Shown: positions 48,801 through 60,253 of the stretch, piece after piece
Position numbering within the stretch: the stretch's first letter is position 1
How the letters are laid out: the number at the start of each line of letters is the position of its first letter
Assembly (NCBI RefSeq): GCF_963662255.1
Contig: NC_085059.1
Location: 15,657,234-15,721,233 of the forward strand
Direction of reading: 5' to 3'
Source: Cinclus cinclus
Lineage: Eukaryota; Chordata; Aves; Passeriformes; Cinclidae
DNA: 64,000 bases
Notes under the pieces: generated by a model
Databases searched by the model: none
Seen by the model: only the letters and a program-made list of their open reading frames with translations
Told to the model about the DNA's origin: nothing
Translations under genes and position numbers: made by a program

Positions 48801-51765
48801 AGCTGCTGCTTTTCACTGCCTTTAAACACTAATTACGTCTTCCTTGTTGGTGTATCTGGCATCTCTGTGCATTAGAGAACTATTTGGAAAAAAATATCTT
48901 AGCTTCTGTGGCATATCCCTGAAAAAATGTTCTGTCTGTTGCTGCTTTTAAGCGAGTCTCCTTCTCATGGATCAGAGAATGTTTAAATTTAGGTGAAAAC
49001 AAAAATATCAGCCGTATTTAAAGACATGGATGAGAAAATCAGAAAGTACCAGGCAGTACGTGTTCCTTAAGCAACCAGCTGCCTCTGATCCTCTCAAAAC
49101 TCCTAAAGAACGTGGTGGATATGGCTCTTTAACGTATAATTGTCATTTAATGCTACTGAAAAGTTCACCAGGGGACCTGAATGACAATATGAGAGCCAGT
49201 ATGGACTCACAGAAGTTCCCTCATAGCCCCCTGAAGTGTTGCCATAGCAAGGTCTGCACTGATCTCTGCTGATTCACAGGAGCTGTGTTGTGCTGGCTGT
49301 GCTGGGGCAGGGCAGGCTGAGATAGGTACATTTCTGCATGACTCTGAGAGCAATTTGTGTTGCAGAGAGACAAGGACATATAGATGGAAGTACAAACAAA
49401 ACAACCAAAAACTCTCAGACATGGCTCTGTTGCAGCCTGGGAGTATCTGCAGCATTTGCCAGGAGGAAAGACAGGAAAATAAAATCAGATTCAGAGAATG
49501 AATAATGACCAGGGAATACAGATTATTGGCAAAGCTAAGGGTGATTTAAATGGAGTTTGGGCTAAAATCTTAGAAAAGTTAGCTCTAACTGTAGTTGTGT
49601 CTGAATTTGTTTTGTAGCTGACAGCACAGAGGTGTGATGGAATCTAAATCCACACGATTTGTGCTATACTGCTTTGTAGCAGTGTGGTGAATGTATGGTC
49701 TCACCTCAGCCAGAGACTGGACATTTGCAGAAATGTGACTGAAAGATTACTTGGGTCTATTTTAGTATACCCAAACACGTTTTGCTTTAGGCAGATATCT
49801 GTACTTCTCTTTCTTCTGTCCGGTACCCAGCAGAAAAATAAATGAAATCAGAAAAAATGTCTAAAAATCTCCCGATAGCAGCATATCTAAATGAGATTCC
49901 CAGAAACATGCCTTGACCTTCAGCCACTCGCAGTGATTGAAAACACTGGTTTCCCAAAATTTCTTGTTCCTACCACATGAATGAGAACATTCTGTCTAAA
50001 AGTTCTCTGTCTAAGTGGAACTTTTCAGCTGAGTCATCAGTACAGACCCATTTTCAGCCAAAGTGCTGCCTTTTACCACCTAAGAAATGACAAGCAGCTG
50101 AAGAAGAGCACTTCATCTGCTGACTGGGAGCCAGCTCTTTCAGAGGCAAGGGCAGTAGTGTGGGAAATGGAAGAAAAACCCATATTATTTCCTTGTGCAT
50201 CTTTAAGCACAGGAGTTGGCACTGCTGTAGTTATCATCATTTTCTCCACTGGCCACAGTGAGCTACAACAAAACCTGCTGCACTCTCTGTGTTGCTTCAT
50301 CATTTCATATTTACTCTTCTGCTCTGGGGTTTGGCTGATCTGGAGTAAAAGAGCAACCTCCAGAGTTAGAGCCCTGCTTACTCCCTCCTAAATCTGATCA
50401 TAAAGGATTTTCTGAACTCTGATTGACTGATTATACATCTTTTCACCAATTTTAGTCATGTGAAAAGCTGGTGCAAAGAGCTGGGGACCTTTTCTATGCC
50501 CTGGATGAGGTATCAGATCAGATCCACAGGCAGGGATGTAGCTCCATAAACTGAGAACAAAACATCAAACGTGTGGCATTGCTCTGCAGCTCTGATGCAA
50601 AGGAACAGAACAAAACGTGATTTTATCCTCAGAGAAGATACACAGCCCTTCTGACTGTGCTGGAGCTGGCCTCAGGAGATCAGTGAGGTTAGCCAGAAAA
50701 TGTCTAGGTCGCTAATTGGTTCTAATTTTTTCCAAGTAGCGAAGAATCTAGAAAGGTGCTGCAGTGATTACTTTTCAATGTATTATTTTTTGTAATGAAT
50801 TAGCTGGAATATTAGTTGTACCATTCATCTCAGCCCAGCATCTTGACCTCAGCAATTTCAATTTTCCTTACAGGATGCAGAGACCAAGGTTTTACACAAA
50901 GATTTCTTGAAATGCCTGAGGAACTGGCAGTGTTTGCTGGTGGTTGTAAGACTCCTCTCTGAGCCTGGTGGGCCTCTATCAAACATGATTCATTTGTCTG
51001 GTGACAAATAAGATCTGAACTCAACAAAATTTAATCAAAATGGGATAATGTCTGCAATTTTAGTTCAGGCTCTTGCATGGATTTAGGGTGAGCTTTTGCT
51101 TTCATAAGCTCTCAAGTGTCGCTTTTCTTCTTTTTTTTCTTTCTGAAATTCATTCTGGGCCTGCATTATTGGTACAATTTGTTTCACCTTTCACACTGGG
51201 TTTTTTAATCTGTAAGAGCCCACTGTGAGTGACTGTAGCTGAGATGCTTTGTAAAGTAACTTGAAAAAGAATAGATATTCAATTACCATTCCCTTCCCTT
51301 CTAATGTCTTCTGTAAATTATTAAAATAACCCCCAAAACATAATATTTTTGAGATTATGTTTTCTTTTAAAATTCAAATACAGAAAAAAAGTGATTTTTT
51401 TTCAGGCAGTGATTTCTTTGAGATTTCCTTTTCTGTGATTCCCATCTCCCTTCCTGCTTTTTTTTCCACTTTTATCCAAAGGTGAGGGGGAAGCTGTCAG
51501 CATGGATCACACTTGAGGTTTTGTATATTTGCATTTCAACCGACCCTTAACATTCACTTCTGACAATCCCCAGTTTCCCATTCCTGAAGAGAATGGTGGA
51601 AGATGCCTCAAGCTGTAGAAATGGTTATTGAGAGGAAGAAGAGGACCAGGGATCCTACGAGCCAATGACAGAGCTGTGCTGGGGTTTGCACACCCAGAGT
51701 TGATTCTGCACCCTCCCCTTCCTTTTTTGAAACCTTTGGATTTCTTGCCCTCCTGGTTGATTATC
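45832..51765. other. Non-coding stretch, no gene recognised
   Basis: Unique sequence. The longest frames are 174 codons (46772-47296, -) and 136 codons (49981-50391, +). The second contains a hydrophobic stretch of about 20 residues but has no family resemblance, and overlaps an antisense frame. A weak MIR-like string lies near 47520-47555. The X-box-like site at 49238 falls in this block. Confidence 0.6.
49238..49251. promoter_or_regulatory. RFX X-box-like site
   Basis: GTTGCCATAGCAAG matches the 14-bp X-box GTTGCCATAGCAAC in all but the last base, with half-sites GTTGCC and AGCAAG directly spaced by AT. It is a good fit to the RFX consensus. Binding is inferred only. Confidence 0.38.
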
Positions 51766-51830
51766 TTTTGGTTTGGTTTGGTTTGGTTTGGTTTGGTTTG
51801 GTTTGGTTTGGTTTGGTTTGGTTTGGTTTG
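51766..51830 (+). repeat. (TTTGG)13 pentanucleotide microsatellite
   Basis: Sixty-five bp of perfect TTTGG units. On the - strand it reads (CCAAA)n and yields an Asn-Gln-Thr-Lys-Pro repeat in a 90-codon frame at 51655-51927, which is an artefact. The absence of interruptions suggests recent expansion and likely length polymorphism. Confidence 0.97.
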
Positions 51831-54800
51831 AGCTTAGGCTGGAGAATTTCTCACAGGGCTCTTTGTTTCCTGGCAAGTCTGTTTTCTTGGGGTTAAAAAA
51901 ATAAAAGGAAAATAGAAAAGCACACATCTCTGCCAGGGTTCTATGCTCCCACGTTCATACTGTGCCACTGAGGAACAGACAAGCCAATAGCAAATTCTTA
52001 GCTGATGTTGTGTTTTCCTAACCTTTTCCCACTCCATTTCTCTTCACTCCTCTAATTTTCTATCCTTTAGTTGAGAATATTGGATGGGCTTCTATAGCCC
52101 ATTTTAAAAATAAGATGTTAGGTTATATAGCCCTTCAATGAGACAATCCATTATGTGTTTGAAAGTCAAGTGGCAACTTGTGTCCATCAGCCTCATGTAA
52201 AGCTACTCAGCATCATTAAATGGCTGCTGTGTGAAGAACTGGTGACTATTAGTTGTACTTTAAGTCATCATTTCTCTAACACACACACATTATTTTGTAC
52301 AAAATCTTAGCCCATTTTAGGTGAAAGATAGTGTGAATGTATCTTCATGAGCAGTGCAATAATAGATTAGAGGATAAGCTGGGATTTCAGATCAGAGCCC
52401 CTGTGATAGCCCAAATCTAGAGCTGCATATTATAGTTCCTCTCCAGGAATTTACACTATGTGATCATGCAAATAGCTGTAGGCTAAGTTCAGACGGATGG
52501 TATTCAGCATTTAATCTTCCTCTAGAAGATCTGGGATATGGTAAAGCTCAGATATGGTAAAATTTCACTTCTCAGCTTACAAGGCAAAGCAGGGTTTTAC
52601 TAAGAGGTCAGGGAAATGCAGTAACCACAAAGGAGGAAGTTCTGTTTGGATTAGAGACCAAATTTGAATTTATCTTGGGTTTGCCACCCTTGTGGTCACT
52701 ATGGATGGCACCAATTTCATGGGCACCCTCCGACAGCACCTGAGAAATAAATTCCAGCAGCACTCAGCACTAATTGTCATGAAACCAAAGACAAGCCAAT
52801 TCTGAGATGAGATTCCTTGTGTGATGCTCACTGCAGCCATCCCAATACGTGCTGTGCAATAACCAGTGCAGAAGTTGTCATTAATAGATGTTGGCTAGAA
52901 AAAGCTGATGCTCTTTTGCCATCCATTGCATGTAAACACTGCCTTGCTCAGTGCCAGGCCCTGATATGAGTATTTTCTGCACATGTTCATGCAATTATTT
53001 GGTCCATAGTTCTCTGAGGACAAAGAAGGTGCAGTGGGGCAGAGCCTGTGAATGCCTGGGTACATGCTGACCTACTGCTGGAATCAGGTGGTTGTTACAA
53101 TTCCCACAGAATTTCCCTGAAATTTTATCACTACCAGGCTATTAAAATGAATTTTTGAGTGGGGAAAGGCCTTTTTTAAACGTGAGGCAAATCAGAACCA
53201 TCCACTGCTGGAAAACCAAGATCTTGGTGAGGATGAGCCCGTTGCCATTCCACCCTGCAGTGGGGAGGGACTGTTCTCAGCCAGGCTGGCAAAGGGCTCC
53301 TGAGGGGTGGACAGAAAGTCCAGCCTGGCTGTCATATACACCACCACATAAAGCCAAACCAGGGAAAACACCAGGAAAAGCAATAAACCCAAAAACACTC
53401 CCAGAAAAGCAGGACAGTGGAAGGGGCTAATCCATTAAAAGTAAAGGTTTTTGGTTCACTGTTTGAAAAAGTCTGAGAAATGTATCAAAGTCCTGTCCAA
53501 ATAAATCCCTGATAAAGAAAGTATTGACCTGTTCAAGAAGAAAGTCTGATAAGTGAACACTTTTCAAATGCATGGATCCACTACACTGCCCAGTAGCAGA
53601 GCACCTTCTCCCCCCTCTGTATTTTCAGGGTTATCTATTAGAGAAATAGACACACATGCAGTGAAAATCAGAACTTGACAGGTTTCTGCAGTACAGCAGA
53701 CAGCTTTGCATTTTGGAAGCATTAAAAGGCAAATCTTAAACTCTCTGGGTGTCTGGCTTCATTTTAACTTCTCAAAGAAATTGTACATCAGCCTTTTCCT
53801 TCTCTCCAAGTCTGAAATTGGTACTGGGGAAAAGGTGAAGTGTGTCAGCTTAGGCTGGTGTGAGATTTCCTTGGTAAATCCATGTTGCTTATCAACCCAT
53901 TTTCTAATTAAGCCTGTGACTGTAAGAGCAATTTCCTTTGGAGTTTGTTTTGGAGCCTGGAATGTTGCTGAGGTTACATCAGCAGGCCTGCTGGTGGCAA
54001 AACGTGTTTTCATCCTTTGTTTCTGTATGGGCAATATATAGAACCAAATTCCCTTGATAGGCCTCTTGGATGCCCATGCTCCAAGGCCCGTGATTTTATA
54101 AAGCAGTTTTATCACTCTTCTGGCACAAGAGACTCTCATCTACTGCTCTTAGAGACATTTACTTGATCTTAAGTCAAGTTCAAGGCCTTGTCTCCACATT
54201 CAGCTTTTCTTACTCACTGCGAGACCATTTTGATTCACACTTTGTGTTTTCTTTGCTTAAATCTCATACTTTCCATGCAATGTCCTTGATTTGTCTATTT
54301 TTGTCCCCTCTTTACTCCCATGTCAGGGAAATTTCTACTCTTTGGTTTCCCTTGTGTGACAGATCTCAGCCTCGCTGTGTCAGTTCTGACCTTGGCTCTA
54401 TCTAAGAGGGCACAGTTGGTTTTTGCTCCTGCTTTTCAGCAGAACCAGCAAAATTTCTTAACCCTCTTGCAGCCAAATATTGTTGTGGAAGAGGCTTGTC
54501 TTTCTCTGCTTATTCCTCCTCTCAGCTATAGAGGAGGCCAAAATTAATTGAAAGGACTTGAGACCCTGAGCAGCAACAGAAGGCTGGGATTTTTAATGAT
54601 TTCTATCCAGGAACCTCACAAGAGTGTCTGCAGTCCTTCCAGTGGGCCACTGCAGTGGGCTTTGTTTGAAAATTTTTATGAGTCATAACATGGGAGACAA
54701 GATCCACAGTTCCTAATCAACCTCTACAGCAACCTATTCCCTCACCAGTGGTAAACAACAAACCAGCAAAGGCCTGCAACACAGTGCAAAGCATTCATGC

Positions 54801-55286
54801 TTATAATAACAAGTTTCCATGGTTTAAATGACAGCTCTCTGAAATTAAATGTTCTGGAGTCATTGTATTCAGGTTGTATTGCATCTTAATTCATTGTATT
54901 ACATCTTAAAATAGTTGATCATTGAAAAATAGTTGTGACATAGCAGCTGTGTAAGCATTTTTCATAAATTACTTTGCTTTTTATTTGCTCAGAAGTCCTC
55001 ACTTAATATGCCTTTTAAATCAATTACTATTTAATCAACAATGTGAATTAAATAGTGAATCCTCATGATGCATTATTGCAAAGCACTGGTACATGCAGTG
55101 TTACTGCCTCTAATCCAGAAATTCAAGCCTTCTTACTTTCCAGTAGCAAGCCATAGAAAACTGTGGTCTTAAAAACAGAAAAAATTTAGTTGATGGTTTA
55201 AAAAATAATAAAGTTACTTTCCTTCTGACAAACAAGTAGTAAACTGATAATGTCTTTGGGATGCCATTGACTTCCCCAGGGTAATA
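51831..55286. other. Non-coding stretch, no gene recognised
   Basis: Unique sequence. The longest frame is 126 codons on the - strand (53759-54139), overlapped by a 111-codon + strand frame. A 20-bp-period imperfect duplication lies at 54874-54909. Confidence 0.6.
54874..54909 (+). repeat. 20-bp-period imperfect duplication
   Basis: TTGTATTGCATCTTAA (54874-54889) is repeated as TTGTATTACATCTTAA (54894-54909) with one difference. A further partial ATTGTATTCA precedes them at 54862. It is a small local duplication. Confidence 0.75.
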
Positions 55287-55690
55287 TGTAGGCTGGAAAG
55301 GCTGACCTGGAGCAGAGACTGGACAGAGTAAAAGGGATCAAACTGGTATTTATTGAAAGGATCCACCTTGGGCAGAGCAAGAGCCTGGCCAGGGCTACAC
55401 CCCAATCAAATCCGAGATGGATCCTGGTCACGAGTTTTTACACTTTTATAAGTTTTGGTTCATCTACATACTGGGGTCAATTATCCAACCTCAGCCCCAG
55501 GCTATGAAGTCTCAGCCCCTGCCTTGCCCCCTTCCCCTCGCTGTTGTTTCTGCTTTTTGGGTACCAGTTGTCCCTGATTCTCCAGCTAGGAAGGAATTGT
55601 TTTGTCTGACTACCCTGTGAAGAGAACTTACTAACACCTAACATGAAGCTTCAGAGTTACACACTAAGCAGCAGAGATTCTGAAAAATAT
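55287..55690 (-). mobile_element. Endogenous retrovirus LTR, reverse orientation (solo or fragment)
   Basis: The order on the - strand fits an LTR: a TATA box TTATAAAAG (complement of 55443-55451), an AATAAA poly-A signal about 90 bp downstream (complement of 55349-55354), then a U5-like segment ending in CCTACA (55287 side), with CA at its terminus. The text around the poly-A signal resembles LTRs abundant in passerine genomes. No gag, pol or env sequence and no second LTR are present, so it is a solo LTR or a fragment. The U3 end near 55690 is uncertain and I could not identify a target-site duplication. The family is not assigned. Confidence 0.68.
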
Positions 55691-58600
55691 AAAAGATCAA
55701 ACCCAAGTCACCACTTAGAAAAAGCTGCTCTCTCCTTGGAGAATCCCTGTAAAATCACTGAGACTCGATGAGTGCAGCTGTTTGACTGGTTGGTGCCCTG
55801 ATGTGCAGCCTGCAGAGCAGACCTGGCTGCCAGACAGACACCAGGAGCTGCAGCTCGCAGCGCCAGGCTGGGCGGTGTGCACACCCTGCTGCCTGGTGCT
55901 GAGCACTCCAGAAATGGTGCAGAGTGCCCAGACTCCTCCTCGGTGCTAAAACACAAAAAGATGAGGCTGCTTCACTTCTCTAAAGACTTCTCAGTACCAC
56001 ACAAGCTCTTGCAAAATTTCCAGTTTTGGCAAAGAGCGCTCTAATCCTCTACCATTTCCTGAATGAAAGTGGGATAATTTGAAGAGCAGCATGGGATTTC
56101 AAGGCAAACATCTGGTTTGAAAGCTTTTCTCTTTCTTTCTTTGTCCTTTGTGTTCCAGCTAGGTCTTTCAGGCCTCAGTTTGAAGATGATGTCTAATGTA
56201 GTCTTTTCCTGTGACAGTGACTCCATTCTTAAGTCACAAATAATTTTTTCATGTAACCATAGGTAACTTATAGAGAAAGTACATAAAAAGGCTTTTGGTA
56301 TTTTTAGGTTATTCCTTTGGAGCTTATGAGAAAAAATGTATTATAAGGCAGTGTAAACTACATTTCCAAGTATTCGTAAGTCTCTTGAAAGAGTTGTGGG
56401 GTTTTTCAAACCTCTTTAGCATGATACTCTTAAAATTGGCACAGTCGTAGAAGTCCATCTTCCATCACTTCATATTTTCCATTTGCAACATCTGAATTTT
56501 CCCATTTTTGAGGGTCTTTTTCTTGTAAGGCCTGTGGATAAAGAGTGCTTGAGTTGTTATAGTCCTGTGGGTTTAAACCAGTGTCACAAATGTGTTTGAA
56601 CTCAGCAAGAGTTTTAAAAGATCTGAAACATTGCTTGTGTTCATTATTGCTGCAGATGGGGCTGTATGAGAAGGGAAGAAAAGAATATGTATAATACTGG
56701 TAGTGGAAGCAAAAATAAATTAGAAAATAAAGCCTATTTTAATTTCAAGTCCTGAAAATGTTCTCTGGACCAGAGTAGGTGCAAAGATGTAGTAGCAGCT
56801 CTCAACCCAGAAGATTTTAGATGGCACCATGTCCACTCCCCTCTGAAGGAATGAAATTTGCTATACAGGGCAAGGGATCCACTTCAGGGACATGGCAGGA
56901 ACCTTCCTTTCAGAAACCTCTGGATCATCCACTTCCAATATTGCCAATCCATAGCATGAAGAGGAGAAAAACCCAAGATGCTGAGATAGGAATTGATGTT
57001 TCAGGGTGATATTTGTACCAGCTGCAAGATTTTCTTGGAATCTAATGGGTAACAAGTTGGCATAAACGATTGTTAGCTAATGCAGCATTATACCAAATGG
57101 ACCCATTATGCTGCAAGGAGTGCAAAATAAATTCTCGATGATGGGACATATTCTTAGGCAAAGAGGGAATTTCAGGGAAGAAAAAGCCTTTTTTGGCTGT
57201 CTTTGTTTGTTTAACAGGAGATTATAAAAAAATTATGATCCCAGGCTAAGTTATGTCATCACATCCCCTAAAAATACACAAATAAAGAATTCATTAGTCA
57301 AAGCCAACATTGTATCCAGTAGTTATAGCTTGTCTTAATACACTTCTGAGCCTCACAGTGGATTTCCCAAAGGCAAACATAGCAGTAAGAGTGAACGAAT
57401 CAGGCCAAGAAGCTTTTATTCCACACAGACCAAGTTTGTGAGTTTTGACCCAGTGCCCTAATTAATGTGGTGACTGATGGCAGTCAAGGAACCCTGGCAG
57501 AGGAATCTCCCTCCTATAAAAACACCTGATGAGGCTGGCTTTGTGTCAAGAACACGTGCAGGAAAGGGCAGGGCCAAGTGCAGCTCAGCAGGGATGGCCA
57601 GGCTGTGAGAGTTTCTGTTCCTGTGTCTCACTCAGCACTGGCCAGAGCAGGAAACCACCCAAGCAGCATGACCTGGAACTCGAGCACAGTCTCTGCTCTC
57701 AGTTCCCTTAAGAAATCCATAGATTTCAAAATCAACCTTTTTAATCTTTAATAGCAACAGACTCACGAGAGATTATAATTGTTGATTCCAGTGGCAGACA
57801 CAGAGAGAAGGAGAGCCTGGAGCCCCGAGCCAAGTTTTTAAAACATGCCTGACCAAAAGCATTAGGAAAGCAGTGTGTCAAAGTCTTTTTCAGTCATCTG
57901 TGCTCTGCCTTTCTGAAAACAAGCTTCTCTGTGCCAGTATTCCCATGTCCCTTGCAGTTGGGCTGAGGTGGAAGAGCCTGTCATTTAATTCTTGTTTTCA
58001 CTGCCAGAGCTGGCTCCTGAAGCTCGTGTGGCTGAATATTGATATCCATATGCCTGGTGCAAGCACAGACATACAGCAAATCAGTTTACACCGCCAGTAA
58101 TCTCTTGGTAAATACTGGGTGCCTTTCCAAAGATCAATTCTATTGCCAGGCACTGTGTGGTAGTGCAGGAGTTGCTGGGTGAAAATGCTCCTTGCTCGTG
58201 CCTGGGATGTGGTTTGCTCTGCAGGGCACAGCATCCAAGGCTCTGAGGTTCTGTGCAAGGCACTGCAGGCAACAAAACCGCTCCCAGGACCTCCCATCTC
58301 GCTCAGAAGGAGAAAAGCCATGTCCTGGAGTCATGGGGAGGTGAAGTCATGGCTTGGAGATGTTTCCTTGTGGTTTCCTTTAGAAACAATAGGTCAGATT
58401 CTCCAGTTCTTTAGGTTCTGCTGCTTGTCCCCAGTATCAGCCCTTTGTCCCATGATACCTGAGCCTCTTCTGCACCCACCAGAGGTGAGGGGACACAGTG
58501 CAGGAGCAAGCAGACACTGCCATTTCTGACTGAGGTTTCGATGCTCACTCAGGGGACATTAATCTCTCACACTCATCAGGTGGCACAGAGCTGAGGGAGG

Positions 58601-59745
58601 GCCTGGCAGAGCACAGCCTGTCAGGGGAACACTGCTCCCCAGTGGGTAGAGTGCTGTGGCCTAGGGTTAGCAACTCTTTCCATTATTATTTTTATTTTAA
58701 GAAATTCTGCTTTCCATTTCACATGCAAGCTGTACCTGCCAGGAAGGAAACAAACTAACCTGTTAAGAGGAGAAGAAAATGAAGGGCTATTTTAAATAAC
58801 ATTGTATAATGTGATTATGATAAATTTTTCTAAACCCTTGAGTCATAGATAACTACAGGGATGGAGTTTCTCCAAAGCCTGAAAATAGCCCAAGACTGTT
58901 AATGGTAAAATAATTTTTTTATTCTTTACTTTCCATTTTTTTTCATATTTCATTCTGCATACAAAGAGGGTATCTAGAGGTTATCTTACCAGGGAAGTTC
59001 CCCCTGACCCAAAATAACACTTGTTAGTAGCAGGTTGTCCCCTCTGTGGCCTGTGCTTGTGCCAGCAGAGCAGGAGTGTGCTTGAGGTTGCTCCATGTCC
59101 GAGGTGCTCTTCATTCCTCACCACCCTTGGATGTTTCAAGGGCACAAAGAGGAGATATTTTTATTACCCTCCCATTCCTCTTGGATGCAGAAAGGAGTCT
59201 GTCTTCAGAAATACTTAACGGGTTGGGTCTGCCTGTAATTTTCTGTTCTGCAGGGAAAGACATATTTACATTTCCTGAGACTGTGCATCACACTTCAGCT
59301 GTGGCAGTCTGGACCACAGCTTGGATTTACCCTTTGCTTTTTCTGGGCAGTGGAAAGGGATTGAGCCCCTGATTTAGCCACCTCAGTGGTCTGCCTAAAG
59401 TGGAACAGAAGCCTTTCCTCCTGCCTGGATACAAATGGGGGAGATGGAGGAGAAACCACAAAATAAGGCAGTGCTTGAGCTCAGGAATTTCCTATTCAGG
59501 AGTCAGATCTCAGGTTTGCTTCCCTGCTCCTGTGTTCAGTGTTCACCCACACTCAGTGGCCTCTCTCCGGGGTTCACCATGGCAAGAACCAGCAGTTCAA
59601 AGGTCCAGCACAAATCCTCTTCCACAATGACCTGCACAGCTTCAGCAACTGTGTAGGAAGACTGAAGAGGGCAAAGGTTCCTGTCAGACCTGAGCTGCAG
59701 CTTTAAGGCTTCACAATTTTTCTACAGATGCTGTTGCATCTCAGT
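55691..59745. other. Non-coding stretch, no gene recognised
   Basis: Unique sequence. The longest frame is 116 codons (58179-58529, +), overlapped by - strand frames at 57998-58334. The GC-richer patch at 55780-55930 also has overlapping frames in two registers, which is typical of chance. Confidence 0.6.
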
Positions 59746-60253
59746 TGATGCCAAGATGACTTTTTTGCCTTTTCTTTTATATACCTTTTATATACCTTTT
59801 GTATAACTTTTATGTATCCTCAGTACTCTTAGCATGAATACGTGTAATTCCTTAAATCTGATCATGTATCATAGTCCTAGTATTCTGTTAGGCCAGGAGA
59901 CCAAACACCCTAAAGGCCTCATAGTAGGAGGCCAGAAAACCCTACACTGTCTTGGGAAACTCTGGAACATATCTTGTAAACTAGAGATTTGGCCCATCCA
60001 GGGGGGAATTCCTCCAATGGGAGAATATCACACCATTCATCCAGGCCTCCCACTGGGGCATCCTTGTTAGATATTCTAATTTGTAAGGTCTATAAATTGC
60101 ATGTGTGATCTATTGTGTGTGTGCGCATTTCGGTGTGTTCCACCTTGGTGAAGTCATGCACCATAAAGATCCTTATTAAATACCGAAGTAAAAACCTTTT
60201 ATCCCTTAGCCATGTCTGGCTCTCATATTTTTTAAGACCAGGAAACGGCATCA
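59746..60253 (+). mobile_element. Solo LTR of an endogenous retrovirus
   Basis: The element is 508 bp, starts TGATGCC and ends GGCATCA, a perfect 7-bp terminal inverted repeat of the TG...CA form. Inside are a TATA-like TATAAATTG (60091-60099), a poly-A signal ATTAAA (60175-60180) in the expected order, and a U5-like segment. Four 11-bp repeat units sit near the 5' end (59774-59817). No primer-binding site or coding sequence follows, so it is a solo LTR left after recombination between two LTRs. Flanks TCAGT and CAATG do not give a clear target-site duplication, which suggests age or rearrangement. Subfamily not assigned. Confidence 0.82.
59774..59817 (+). repeat. Four 11-bp tandem units inside the LTR
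   Basis: CTTTTATATAC occurs twice without change (59774-59784, 59785-59795), then as two diverged units (59796-59806 and 59807-59817). It lies about 30 bp into the LTR, in U3. Tandem repeats in U3 often serve as enhancers in retroviral LTRs; that role is inferred here. Confidence 0.8.

Noticed and set aside
49981..50391. 136-codon + strand frame with a hydrophobic stretch
   Set aside because: One hydrophobic segment alone is not evidence. There is no family match, no promoter and an antisense frame overlaps it.
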